NCBI GenBank assembly: GCA_963719135.1
Contig: CAVRAZ010000004.1
Span: forward strand, 124,001-188,000
Reading direction: 5' to 3'
Length of the DNA stretch: 64,000 nucleotides
From: CAVRAZ01 sp963719135
Lineage (GTDB): Bacteria; Pseudomonadota; Gammaproteobacteria; DSM-19610
Below are positions 46,047 to 54,768 of this stretch, piece after piece (within the stretch, counting starts at the first letter, position 1; each line of letters begins with the position of its first letter). A program made the translations under genes and the position numbers. Below the pieces are notes generated by a model. It was not told the origin of the DNA and ran no database searches. It saw nothing but the letters and a program-made list of their open reading frames with translations.

Positions 46047-46139
46047 CGTTACCCTGTGCGCCGTCCTTCGTTGAGCAACGCACTCGCTTGTTGTCGCTGC
46101 CGGGGCCGCCGTTGGTCCCGCCGCGTTCGCAGAAACTAT

Positions 46140-46155
46140 CGCAAGCGTTGTGCCA
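46140..46155 (-). promoter_or_regulatory. Sigma-54 promoter of the nitrate operon
   Basis: TGGCACAACGCTTGCG on the minus strand has GG and GC ten bases apart and fits the -24/-12 consensus in nearly all positions. The predicted transcript start is about 185 bases before nrtA, leaving room for the attenuator leader. Confidence 0.8.
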
Positions 46156-46214
46156 AAATTTTCAAGTCCATGAAAACTTGAGTATATGGCGGTGGCCTGC
46201 TCCGTGTTTGTGGT

Positions 46215-46440
46215 GAGAGCCACCGAATCTGTGATCCGCCGTAGTGCGGCAATGTTTGGATTTGGTGCATTGGCGTTCCCGTTGTACCGGCGGATGCAGC
46301 GCATCAGCTTTCTGTTCAATTCGGGAACGGAGGTGAATACACCGCAGGCGATGACTTAGCGCTCGATCCTGGCGAACCACAACGCGACCAGGTTGAGCCA
46401 GGACGCATACCTGGGTGCAAGTGCAGATGAACACGCGGGT
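46215..46440 (-). pseudogene. IS630 transposase, C-terminal remnant
   Basis: On the minus strand the pieces HPRVHLHLHP, YASWLNLVALWFARIER, then a stop, then VIACGVFTSVPELNRKLMRC and IRRYN match the end of an IS630-family DDE transposase. One frameshift and one in-frame stop are present. A matching N-terminal piece lies 1.3 kb upstream at 47743-47860 on the same strand, so the two may be halves of one element now split around the Crp/Fnr gene. Confidence 0.65.
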
Positions 46441-46704
46441 GTGCTGCAACTGTGATCGGCTCACGCTATCCAACTGACCGCCCGCAGTCCAGTACCGTAC
46501 ATAACGCCTTTACCGACCGTTGTTGCGCCGGGATTACGTGTTCTCTTGACGGCATTGCTCTCCGGGAAAACTATGAGGCGAGGCGCCTTACGGGCGTTTC
46601 CCGCACGGCCTCGGGGGCTCGGCCCGAGCCTTTCTCAATCAAGGCGGAGGCGTGCCGGGTGCACCTGGAACGACCGCGGGAACTCAAGACATACTGCCCG
46701 CCTT

Positions 46705-47424
46705 TCAGCAATCGATGAGGTCCGGGAGCAGGCGATCGAATTCCTTCTTGACCACCTGGTAGCATTCGCAGACGCGTGCCTCCAGGCCCGGCCGATTCAC
46801 CACGGTGATCTTGCCCCGGCTGTAGCGAATCAACCCGGCTTGCTGCAAACTCCCGGCCGCCTCGGTAACGCCTTCGCGTCGCACCCCGAGCATGTTGGCG
46901 ATCAGCTCCTGGGTCATGGTCAGCTCGTTCGAGGGCAGGCGGTCCAGGCTCAGCAGCAGCCAGCGACACAATTGCTGGTCCACCGAATGATGCCGGTTGC
47001 ACACCGCCGTCTGCGCCATCTGGGTCAACAGCGCCTGGGTGTAGCGCAGCAATAGACGTTGCATCGGGCCGGCGCGAAAGAACGCGTCCTTCAGCAACGG
47101 TCCGGTCAGGCGCCAGGCGTGACCGGCGCTTTGCACCACGGCCCGGCTGGTCGTGGTTTCGCCCCCCATGAAGAGGGAGACGCCGACGATGCCCTCGTTG
47201 CCGACCACGGCGATTTCGGCCGATGCGCCATTCTCCATGACGTAGAGCAAAGACACGATGGCGGTGGTCGGGAAATAGACGTGGCGCATCGGGATGCCGG
47301 GCTCGCAGACCACAGCGCCGAGCGGCATCGGGACCAGTTCCAGTTGGGGGGCCAGGCGCGCCCATTCGGCCGCCGGCAGGGCGGCGAGCAGGTGGTTCTG
47401 GCGGGGGTCATGAGGGCCGGGCAT
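46705..47424 (-). CDS. Crp/Fnr family transcriptional regulator
   Basis: This 239-aa protein has an N-terminal cyclic-nucleotide-binding-like beta-roll (LVPMPLGAVVCEPGIPMRHV then VVGNEGIVGVSLFMGG) and a C-terminal winged helix-turn-helix (MTQELIANMLGVRREGVTEA then AGSLQQAGLIRYSRGKITVV). No Fnr-type N-terminal cysteine cluster is present, so it does not look like an oxygen sensor. The ligand is unknown. It sits between two IS630 remnants and ahead of the nitrate operon on the same strand, but 1.2 kb away, so a regulatory link is not shown. Confidence 0.85.
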   Translation of the reverse strand: MPGPHDPRQNHLLAALPAAEWARLAPQLELVPMPLGAVVCEPGIPMRHVYFPTTAIVSLLYVMENGASAEIAVVGNEGIVGVSLFMGGETTTSRAVVQSAGHAWRLTGPLLKDAFFRAGPMQRLLLRYTQALLTQMAQTAVCNRHHSVDQQLCRWLLLSLDRLPSNELTMTQELIANMLGVRREGVTEAAGSLQQAGLIRYSRGKITVVNRPGLEARVCECYQVVKKEFDRLLPDLIDC

Positions 47425-47742
47425 GCGTCATCCTCCAAGTATCAGTCGCGATCGAACGACGCACCGACGCGGCTTGACCGCGGGCGCGAGGCGCCTCGAT
47501 CTTGGATGCCCGGCCTTCCCTTTCAGCGACAGTGCACAGCCGCAACGCTGCATTCAACGTAATTTGCGGATATTTTATTGGCTGGGCGGCGCGCTTGCAA
47601 TCGGTGTGGCGGAGCGATGGAGCTTGCGCAGGGTTAGATTTTCAGCTACCTGCGCCGGATGGGCGCGCAGTCAAGGTGTCTGCGTTATCGGACTACGCCG
47701 TCGGGCTTCGCGGTTTGCCGGTTGGGCTGAGCTTGCGAAGCC
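47425..47742. other. Non-coding stretch upstream of Crp/Fnr
   Basis: No convincing gene is seen. All open frames here are short and have no family features. It likely holds the promoter of the Crp/Fnr gene. Confidence 0.5.
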
Positions 47743-47860
47743 CGACGATGCGCGACCGCAGTGTCAGGGCGTGCGAGGTTTTTCGACGACGCGCCCAAGC
47801 GCTGAGTTGCTCGCGTTCGGTATCATTCAAAACCAGTTCCGCTTTCGGCCGGCCTCGCAT
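47743..47860 (-). pseudogene. IS630 transposase, N-terminal remnant
   Basis: The minus strand reads MRGRPKAELVLNDTEREQLS then AWARRRKTSHALTLRSRIV, the typical N-terminus of an IS630-family transposase. The match ends abruptly at about 47743. It is about 40 codons of the expected 340. Confidence 0.7.
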
Positions 47861-47976
47861 CGATCTCTCTCCGCGTTGTCCAGTCGCTACGTGAGACAAC
47901 CGGAGAAGCATATGTGTCAGTGCACTCATGACTCATCACACTAGAATGAGAGAGAGTTTCCCGCGAGGAGCGTGGT

Positions 47977-48324
47977 GTGTTTGAACATCGTACCCAGTCC
48001 CCGCTTACCCGCCGCCAGTTTTTCTGGCGTTTGGCCCGGAGTGGGGCTGTCGCGCTGGCGCTGGCAGCAGGCTCGCTTCTCATCGGCATGGCCGGTTATC
48101 ACCGCTTGGAGCATTTGAGCTGGGTCGATGCGTTTCTCAACGCGTCCATGCTTCTGGGCGGCATGGGTCCGGTCAATGCGCCGGTAAGCTATGCTGGAAA
48201 ACTCTTCGCAGGGGTTTATGCGCTGTATTGCGGTCTGGTCGTAATTCTCGTCGCCGGGGTTCTCGTGGCGCCGGTGGTCCATCGCCTGCTGCACAAATTC
48301 CACTTTCAGGGAGACAAGTCGTGA
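47977..48324 (+). CDS. Small two-helix membrane protein, channel-like
   Basis: This 115-aa protein begins with a basic segment and RRQFFWRLARSGAVALALAA, forming a first membrane helix (about residues 24-42). A loop, VDAFLNASMLLGGMGPVNAP, and a second helix (ALYCGLVVILVAGVLVAPVV) follow. The layout is that of ion-channel pore modules, with LGGMGPV in place of the K+ filter TVGYG. It is a recurring uncharacterised family; ion selectivity cannot be predicted. The ribosome-binding site is GAGGAG, 14 bases before GTG at 47974-47976/ATG-like start region, so the exact start is unsure. Confidence 0.65.
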   Translation: MFEHRTQSPLTRRQFFWRLARSGAVALALAAGSLLIGMAGYHRLEHLSWVDAFLNASMLLGGMGPVNAPVSYAGKLFAGVYALYCGLVVILVAGVLVAPVVHRLLHKFHFQGDKS

Positions 48325-48467
48325 CACGGAAGAGAAGCCCGAAAGGGACGGAGATATTTGCGGGATGTCTGATCAAGTCGTCATGACGGCTGTCGCCGGC
48401 ATGACCTTTCAGGGCTTGATCAGAGGTTCCCCGATAGATTTCCGCCCGCTGTCCAAAACCCGGCGAA

Positions 48468-49079
48468 TCAGCCCCGGTACAGCGCCAGCCGCGCCAGGCA
48501 CAGGTCAGCCTGGAATGCCCGGCCGATCGCGACAATGCCGATCCGTTGCAGACCTTCAAGGTTCAGCGAAGCGCGGATGCGATAGCCGGCAAAGTCGGCG
48601 AATGGCAACCGTACGGTATGCCACCCGGCGGCTGCCGTGAATGAAGCGCGGTAGGATTGCCAGGGCAACCAGACATCGTCGGTGCGCAGATGCAGGTTAT
48701 AGACCTCATCATTGCCATATACGTCCAATAGAATGCCCTGATAATCTGAAGCGTCGAGTGCGGTTGTGTCTTTGACGTTGAGCGCTGCCTGTATGAACCC
48801 GCCGTTGTGTTCCAGTCTGACATCGCCGCGCAGGCGCAGACAGGGCCTGGCCTCGATGCTGTCCAGGGTCAACCGTCCGTTGGAGATCCCGCCCATCACG
48901 CCGTCCGTGACCAGGCGCCAGGGCGCACCCAGCGACGAGCGATAGTCGCCGGTCTGGCGATCGTCGAGTATGAACACGTCATCCGCCATAACGGTTGCCT
49001 GGCCGCCGCAAGAGAGGACCGCCGCCGAAAGCAGCCTCGCTGTGGATTCCACGATGCTGCCCGAGGTTCGTTTCGCCAA
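48468..49079 (-). CDS. CIA30 family protein
   Basis: This 203-aa protein matches the CIA30 domain (complex I intermediate-associated protein 30), a galactose-binding-like beta-sandwich. WRLVTDGVMGGISNGRLTLD is the family hallmark, followed by FIQAALNVKDTTALDASDYQ, GILLDVYGNDEVYNLHLRTD and GWHTVRLPFADFAGYRI. The N-terminus may be a weak signal peptide. Bacterial members are of unknown role. There is no complex I gene nearby. Confidence 0.82.
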   Translation of the reverse strand: MAKRTSGSIVESTARLLSAAVLSCGGQATVMADDVFILDDRQTGDYRSSLGAPWRLVTDGVMGGISNGRLTLDSIEARPCLRLRGDVRLEHNGGFIQAALNVKDTTALDASDYQGILLDVYGNDEVYNLHLRTDDVWLPWQSYRASFTAAAGWHTVRLPFADFAGYRIRASLNLEGLQRIGIVAIGRAFQADLCLARLALYRG

Positions 49080-49269
49080 TTTAGCGCCCCGGTTTAGGGG
49101 AAATCCGGGGGGCAGTATACCCGATGCGCCGACAGAGCAGGCGCTTCAGGTATACTGCCCCCGGGTTTCCGGCCTGGTGTTCGGCGCCGGCAATCGGAAA
49201 GAACCGAGCCGCACTGACGCCGTTCGGTCGCTGCCTCTGAAAATCTGATGATCCGACAGGAGCGTCCGC

Positions 49270-49461
49270 GTGCCCCTGATTAACTTGGTCATCGACTTGA
49301 TCGTGGTTGGCGTGCTGCTTTGGCTCGTCAATACCTACATACCCATGGATGGAAAGATCAAAAGCATCCTGAATCTCGTCGTTGTTATTGCCGTCGTGTT
49401 GTGGGTATTGCAGGTTTTCGGCGTGTTGGGATCGATGGGCCGCATACGTATCGGCCGCTGA
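49270..49461 (+). CDS. Thivi_2564-type small membrane protein
   Basis: This 63-aa protein has two membrane helices, LINLVIDLIVVGVLLWLVN and ILNLVVVIAVVLWVLQVFGV, with the short polar turn YIPMDGKIKS between. This pattern is a small conserved family in proteobacteria. The start may be GTG at 49270 after GACAGGAGC. Function unknown. The 218 bases after it hold no gene. Confidence 0.75.
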   Translation: MPLINLVIDLIVVGVLLWLVNTYIPMDGKIKSILNLVVVIAVVLWVLQVFGVLGSMGRIRIGR

Positions 49462-49679
49462 CTGGTGTCAGAGGTGGGGTGACCGATTTCGGCCCGGAAG
49501 CGACCTTCGATCCGCTGATGAGCGACAGTCAGCTTACCTGCAGACACCGGACCTTCAATACCATCGACATCCATGCTGCAAAGTGGGCGAGTTCGATCCT
49601 CCTCCACTCCACCACCAATCGAAGGCCAGTATCGCTCTTAGTCCTCTTCCGCATCGCGTCCACGATGAGCGTTCCGCGC

Positions 49680-50963
49680 TTAGGCTGGTCTTTCGGGCAT
49701 CGCCCGTTCTGCCCTTACATGATCGCGCATCTGGTCCCTGAAGTTATTCACGCCGGTGAAGAATTCACGCATCATGATGACCCAATAATACTGGCCGCGG
49801 CGGGTCAGGCGAACCCATTCACTATCGTCGACGATGGCACCGGTCAGCCGAAGGGCCAGGAACTCCTTCCAAAGGAGTGAAAAAAAGCGCCCCTCATACT
49901 TGTGCCGAAACTTGCCCTTGTTCAGGGACAGACCAAACAGGGTCATGACCAGATCGTAGCGAGCCCGCTCATGATTCTGCAGGACACGGTGAGCGGTAAA
50001 AGCTGTGCCCGTTTTATCGATCATGCGACCATAGCGGTTGATGGCAAAGGTGTTTGCATACATGACCCCGTCCAGATAACTGAACGCCCCACTCCCGGCG
50101 CCGATGTAACTGGTATCGGCAATAACATATTCATCGACAAGGCCCGGGTGGCGGGAAAAACACCAGACGGAAGAAAGCTGGTAATCTTGAGCTATCTCCC
50201 GGCGGATCCTGTCGTAGAAGATCTTCTCATTAGTCAGTGAATAGGCGCCCATGGACTTGAGCATGGCCCTCCCAGTACGCTTGGACGTCATCAGGGGATA
50301 CAGGGAGACTTGGTCAACCCGAACATCCTCGACGAGTGTTTTCAGATCCTGAATCAAGGAGTCTTCACTTTGTCCGGGGAGATTGAAAATCATGTCGGCA
50401 TTTAGCGTGTTGAACCAGCCCTGGGCAAACTGGAGGCGCTCCCGGTTCTGTGCACCGCTCCCGTACGGAGCATAACGCCCCATGTTCTTGAGCAACGCGT
50501 CATCGAAAGTCTGTATTCCCACCGACAGACGATGAACGCCGGCGGCTTTCAATGTTGAGAGCACATCCTCACGCAGATGATTCGGGTTGGTTTCCACCGA
50601 GACCTGTCGGACAGGGAACAGCGAACGGACCAAGTCCAAGGTGGTGGCGAGTTCCTCTAGCAAGACGGTCGGCGTACCACCCCCTACGTAGACGATGCCC
50701 GGTTGATAGCCCTTGTCGGAAATAATTCGCAGTTCCCGGCGCAATGCCTTGAAGTACGTTGTTGCCTTAGGGAGTGTCAGCAGGACTCTTTGAAATGAGC
50801 AGAAGGGACAGAGCGACTCGCAGAAAGGAATGTGGATATAGAGCACGGCCGGCTGCAGCGGGCCGACCTCCGGCAGCGCCTTGGGTACTCCAAGCTGGAA
50901 GTGCATCTGCCGCGCATAGCTGCGTCGTAGGTAGGTTTCCAGAAGTGGCTCGATCACCTTCAC
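49680..50963 (-). CDS. HemW/HemN-like radical SAM protein
   Basis: This 427-aa protein is a radical SAM enzyme of the coproporphyrinogen-dehydrogenase-like branch. The [4Fe-4S]-SAM motif is YIHIPFCESLCPFCSFQRV (C-x3-C-x2-C). VYVGGGTPTVLLEELATTL, VSVETNPNHL, RLSVGIQTFDDALLKNMGR and NADMIFNLPGQSEDSLIQDL are the further SAM motifs. A HemN C-terminal domain follows (RYDLVMTLFGLSLNKGKF). It might be a haem chaperone (HemW) or a haem-degrading type; the N-terminal extension of about 30 residues resembles the latter. It stands alone. Confidence 0.8.
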   Translation of the reverse strand: MKVIEPLLETYLRRSYARQMHFQLGVPKALPEVGPLQPAVLYIHIPFCESLCPFCSFQRVLLTLPKATTYFKALRRELRIISDKGYQPGIVYVGGGTPTVLLEELATTLDLVRSLFPVRQVSVETNPNHLREDVLSTLKAAGVHRLSVGIQTFDDALLKNMGRYAPYGSGAQNRERLQFAQGWFNTLNADMIFNLPGQSEDSLIQDLKTLVEDVRVDQVSLYPLMTSKRTGRAMLKSMGAYSLTNEKIFYDRIRREIAQDYQLSSVWCFSRHPGLVDEYVIADTSYIGAGSGAFSYLDGVMYANTFAINRYGRMIDKTGTAFTAHRVLQNHERARYDLVMTLFGLSLNKGKFRHKYEGRFFSLLWKEFLALRLTGAIVDDSEWVRLTRRGQYYWVIMMREFFTGVNNFRDQMRDHVRAERAMPERPA

Positions 50964-51061
50964 GGAGGGTACCTCGAATGACCCTAAGCCGGCGAAGCCG
51001 GAACCAAACAGGCTAGATTCAGTTTATCGAAAGAGCGGAAGCAGAGACGATTGTAGGTGAT

Positions 51062-51500
51062 ATGCCGACAGATCGATATCGCGAGCGGCTTGCCGGGGTG
51101 CTGTCTTGCTACGACCGGATTGTGATTATGGGCACGCTGCCGGGGGCGTGCTTCGCGGATGGGATGACGAGCTACTTGAACGCCCGTCGCATTCGCACTT
51201 TTGACTACCCACGCTTTGCTGAACCGCTGCGCGACCGGATTCGTGAAGCGGCGCAAGCTCTGGCCGCGGCACAAGGGGTGACGATTGAACACATTGCCAA
51301 AGCGCACATTCCCAAGGAATGCGTCCTCGCTGCGGTGCTCAAGCAACGTGGTGCTCATCCCCGGTGCCCATCATCTGCGCCACGGAAGCCTGCGATGCCT
51401 AGGAGCCCTGGCATGACAAGCAGACCCACCAGACCTTCCTGCGCACACCCCGGGCAAATGCCTGCACTACGCCGACCCTGACTTTCCGGAGGGCTGTAAT
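51062..51500 (+). pseudogene. Truncated conserved protein of unknown function
   Basis: From the ATG at 51062 about 95 codons read as an intact N-terminus: DRYRERLAGVLSCYDRIVIM, GTLPGACFADGMTSYLNARR, IRTFDYPRFAEPLRDRIREA and IEHIAKAHIPKECVLA. Longer relatives (about 400 aa or more) of no known function begin this way. Near 51350 the frame is lost; pieces such as EPWHDKQTHQTFLR appear in another frame after a stop. The rest of the gene is missing. It is degenerate. Confidence 0.6.
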
Positions 51501-51795
51501 GTGAGGCACTGCTGCCGCTCAATCCGGGCAATTTTCCAGCTCCTGAATGGTTACCTTCCTGGCCGGTTTTCGTCCTACAGGGTTTTCTTATATAACATTT
51601 CGCTATAGGACGGGAGGCGACCCAACCCAGACGTCCAGTGTCTTGGGCTCCATGTCGTATTTGTATTGCAAGCGGTCGTTCCCCCTGTTCAGACTGGGGT
51701 CTGGCTCAGATCGCAGAGTAACTTCATGTACTGAACCAATATCGATATTCACTTGCCTGATCAAAGGGACTTAAAGGTCAGCGGATCTCAGTATA
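51501..51795. other. Gene-free stretch left of IS4
   Basis: No gene, RNA or clear repeat is recognised. Base composition is lower in GC than the main chromosome. Confidence 0.5.
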
Positions 51796-51806
51796 ATCTG
51801 TAATGC
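51796..51806 (+). repeat. IS4 target-site duplication, left
   Basis: ATCTGTAATGC flanks the left end of the IS4 element and is repeated exactly at 53342-53352. Confidence 0.9.
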
Positions 51807-53341
51807 GAATGGCACTAAGTTAAGCCCGAGCGATACAAGCGTTATGCGCTAATTTATTGAAGATAAAGAAGAAGGTTGGCTCTGGATTGGTTAAGATGTT
51901 TGCTACCAGACATCCACCCCACCCACCCCGAGGCCAACCTTCATGGGACATCACTTTAACGGTCGATCTGCCCAACAGCAACGTCGCCTTGCCAAGCAGG
52001 CTCAAACTGTCGATGCCAACCATTTTTTCAATCTGCTTACCGATCCGCAGATGCTGGGAATGGTTGAGGAGCAGCTGCCGGAGCACCGGGAACGCCAGTT
52101 CCCTCCGACGCTGACATTGGCGATGTTTTTGGGGCAGATCATGAGTGCGGATGGGTCCTGTCAGAACGCGGTGAACGAAGCGATCGTCGCGCGCCTGTTG
52201 GCCGGGATGAATCCCGGGAGCATGAGCACCAGCGGCTATTGCCAGGCACGCCAACGCTTGCCGCAGGAGATGGTCGGTACGCTGGCGCGACAAAGCGGCG
52301 CGCTGCTGGGTGAGCAGACCCCCCACGCGTGGCTGTGGCAAGGCCGACACGTGAAGCTGGTGGACGGTACGACGGTGTCGATGCCGGACACCGCGGCGAA
52401 TCAGGCCCGCTTCCCCCAACATGGGCAGCAGGAAGCTGGCGTGGGTTTTCCACTGGCGCGCCTGGTGGGGGTGATTGCTCTATCCAATGGGGCGGTGCTG
52501 GATGCCGGCATAGGGCCCTACCAAGGCAAGGGCACGGGGGAGCAGGGTTTGTTCCGGGGGCTCAAGCGGTGTTTTGTCGAAGGCGATGTGATGCTGGCGG
52601 ATGGCTATTTTTGCAGGTATTTTCTGATTGCCGACCTGCTCAGGCGTGGAGTGGATGTGCTGTTTGAGCAACACGGTGCACGGATCACCGATTTTCGCAG
52701 AGGCGAGCCGCTCGGCGCGCGCGATCACTTGGTGTGGTGGTCCAGGCCCGCCAGGCCTGACTGGATGCGTGTGGAGGAGTACCGCGACTATCCGGATGAG
52801 ATCAAGGTGCGCGAGGTGAAAGTCGGCAAGAAGGTGCTGGTGAGCACGCTCCTCTCGCCGCGCAAAACGCCCACAGCGGCGCTGGAGGAATTATATTGGC
52901 AACGCTGGAACGTAGAGCTGGACCTGAGAAACATCAAAACGACCCTCGGTATGGAAGCGCTCAGCTGCAAAACCCCGCCGCTGTGCGAGAAAGAGTTCTG
53001 GGCCTACCTGCTGGCGTACAATCTGATCCGGCTGTTGATGGCACAGGCCGCCTTGCAAGCCGAAGTATTGCCGCGTCAATTAAGCTTCAAGCATACGCTG
53101 CAGATTTGGGCGGCGTGGAGTCAACGGCAGTTTCTCTCCGAAGCCGGCGAAGACACGGCGACCTTGTTTGTGCTCATCGCTCAAATACGGGTGGCCGATC
53201 GACCCGGCAGGGCCGAACCGCGGGCGGTCAAACGCAGGCCCAAGCCTTATCCGCGCCTGGACAAACCTCGCCGGAAAGCACAGATGGAGATCGAAAGACG
53301 CGGACATGCTAAGAAGTTACGAGCTTAACTTAGTGCCATTC
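51807..53341 (+). mobile_element. Complete IS4-family insertion sequence
   Basis: The 1535-bp element has terminal inverted repeats GAATGGCACTAAGTTAAGC (51807-51825) and its complement (53323-53341), a full transposase gene and 11-bp target duplications. This is in the range known for IS4-family elements (10-12 bp). The intact ends and exact duplications suggest a recent jump. Confidence 0.92.
51943..53328 (+). CDS. IS4 family transposase
   Basis: This 461-aa protein is a DDE transposase. The first catalytic Asp is in VKLVDGTTVSMPDTAANQ, the second in VMLADGYFCRYFLIADLL, and the Glu is in ALEELYWQRWNVELDLRNIK, which resembles the IS4 signature Y-(2)-R-(3)-E-(6)-K. The N-terminal HTH-like domain reads HFFNLLTDPQMLGMVEEQLP. 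The gene is intact. ATG at 51943 in the translated frame. It ends inside the right inverted repeat. Confidence 0.92.
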   Translation: MGHHFNGRSAQQQRRLAKQAQTVDANHFFNLLTDPQMLGMVEEQLPEHRERQFPPTLTLAMFLGQIMSADGSCQNAVNEAIVARLLAGMNPGSMSTSGYCQARQRLPQEMVGTLARQSGALLGEQTPHAWLWQGRHVKLVDGTTVSMPDTAANQARFPQHGQQEAGVGFPLARLVGVIALSNGAVLDAGIGPYQGKGTGEQGLFRGLKRCFVEGDVMLADGYFCRYFLIADLLRRGVDVLFEQHGARITDFRRGEPLGARDHLVWWSRPARPDWMRVEEYRDYPDEIKVREVKVGKKVLVSTLLSPRKTPTAALEELYWQRWNVELDLRNIKTTLGMEALSCKTPPLCEKEFWAYLLAYNLIRLLMAQAALQAEVLPRQLSFKHTLQIWAAWSQRQFLSEAGEDTATLFVLIAQIRVADRPGRAEPRAVKRRPKPYPRLDKPRRKAQMEIERRGHAKKLRA

Positions 53342-53352
53342 ATCTGTAATGC
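53342..53352 (+). repeat. IS4 target-site duplication, right
   Basis: ATCTGTAATGC follows the right end of the IS4 element and matches the left copy at 51796-51806. Confidence 0.9.
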
Positions 53353-53595
53353 CTTAATCCACGTATCGCATCCAAATATTCTAACCGCGTGAAATTATCC
53401 CAAAACACCTATACAAGTCGGTTCCTTGCAGATGACGAAGTCTTGCCTAAACTGAATTGTGTAGACCAAATAAAGTAAGACTCAATGGCGCAACAACGGC
53501 TGGCACACAGGTAAGGAAGTCGCTCAACTTGGGAAGGAAAATTTCCAACCCACATGTCCCTATTTGCTAGTCAGCTGTTAGAGGAGGGGCATGTC

Positions 53596-54438
53596 ATGAA
53601 CAGAATGTTTGACTACTTGGCTATCGGCCTCGCGACACTGGCACTTGCACCGACTGCTTTCGACGTGCAGGCGGGCGGGATACTGCAGCGCCCCGGTACC
53701 GTGAAACCGGGCGATCCCTGGCAACAACCACCGTTTGATTTCAACTTCGGCAACCACGTCGACACCCATGTACAGCTCAGGCTGCGGGAGGATCGTCATG
53801 GCAACCCGAAACAGCTTTGGGGATCGTTCTATATCATCTTCACCGAAAATGACGGCGTAACACGAATCGGTACTGATCCCGTCTCCGGCCTGCCGATTGC
53901 CCGTCACCCGCGCGGTGCGGAACACAACGAACGCTGCGGCATTGACCCGATCACCTGCTATGTCGGTTGGTACCTGGACGCCGTACCGGGGGCCGCAAAA
54001 TTCCTGTACCACAGCGGCGTCAACGGTGATGACCACCCGGTCTGGATGGTCAACCGCGCCGAGGAGTACGACCCAAATGATCTCACTTCGCCTACTAGCT
54101 CTCCCGGGATGGTCATTCCGCAGCCCGGCGCTTACTCGCACTTCCACTGGATAACGACTGGCAGCAACGTCATAAATCACACCCTCGATCCGCGGGCGGG
54201 AAGCGTTCCGCCTGAGTGTGACAAGAACGATGCCGCCCAGTTGCAGGATCAGGACCCGACCGCCGCCAACAAGGTATGTCAGGGTTGGTTCCTCCAAATC
54301 AAGGCAGTGCGCAACTTTGCCCTCGAACATGGCGGCGAGCTTATCCCGGTGCACGTTGGTATAGACCTGCGATCGCACCTCAACATGGTAACCAACTATG
54401 ATCAGACACCCGTCGTCGATATCACGGGAACTAGATAG
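53596..54438 (+). CDS. Secreted protein of unknown function
   Basis: I do not recognise this 280-aa protein. It has a signal peptide (FDYLAIGLATLALAPTAFDV then QAGG). The mature part is rich in aromatic, His and Pro residues: QPPFDFNFGNHVDTHVQLRL, HSGVNGDDHPVWMVNRAEEY, GAYSHFHWITTGSNVINHTL. Four cysteines are spread across it (CGID, CYVG, ECDK, VCQG), which would suit two disulfides. The many His and Asp could bind metal, but this is a guess. GAGGAGGGG lies just upstream of the ATG. A terminator follows at 54483. Confidence 0.72.
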   Translation: MNRMFDYLAIGLATLALAPTAFDVQAGGILQRPGTVKPGDPWQQPPFDFNFGNHVDTHVQLRLREDRHGNPKQLWGSFYIIFTENDGVTRIGTDPVSGLPIARHPRGAEHNERCGIDPITCYVGWYLDAVPGAAKFLYHSGVNGDDHPVWMVNRAEEYDPNDLTSPTSSPGMVIPQPGAYSHFHWITTGSNVINHTLDPRAGSVPPECDKNDAAQLQDQDPTAANKVCQGWFLQIKAVRNFALEHGGELIPVHVGIDLRSHLNMVTNYDQTPVVDITGTR

Positions 54439-54482
54439 ATTGAAGTCGGCGGTCAATTAGTCACGGAAAACCACCGTAATAG

Positions 54483-54512
54483 AAGGGCTGGCAGCCGTGC
54501 CAGCCCTTTTCT
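54483..54512 (+). terminator. Rho-independent terminator
   Basis: AAGGGCTGGCA pairs with TGCCAGCCCTT around a short GCCG loop, followed by TTCTC. It ends the transcript of the unknown secreted protein. Confidence 0.75.
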
Positions 54513-54529
54513 CTGTCCTGCACACTGCC

Positions 54530-54768
54530 GCGTGCAACGATGTGACACCACCAAGACCGGTGCCGCGCGAGAACTATATCGTGGGCGTGCCGCGGGGTGG
54601 CCGCTGGCTTGAGCTGTTGAACAGCGACGCCGAATGCTACGGCGGCGCGGGCTTCGGCAATGTGCCGGCGGCGTTGACAGCGCGCCGGTAGCCGCACAGG
54701 GTAAATCTCATTCGCTTTATCTTACCCTGCCACCGCTGGGCGTCTTGTATCTGAAGCCAGCTGGCTGA
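54530..54768 (+). pseudogene. glgB: glgB fragment (branching enzyme C-terminus)
   Basis: The reading PVPRENYIVGVPRGGRWLEL, then LNSDAECYGGAGFGNVPAA, fits the last beta-domain of 1,4-alpha-glucan branching enzyme. After one frame change near 54675 it goes on as VAAQGKSHSLYLTLPPLGVL then YLKPAG and stop. Only about 75 codons of some 730 remain. No other glycogen gene is visible in the window. Confidence 0.72.
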
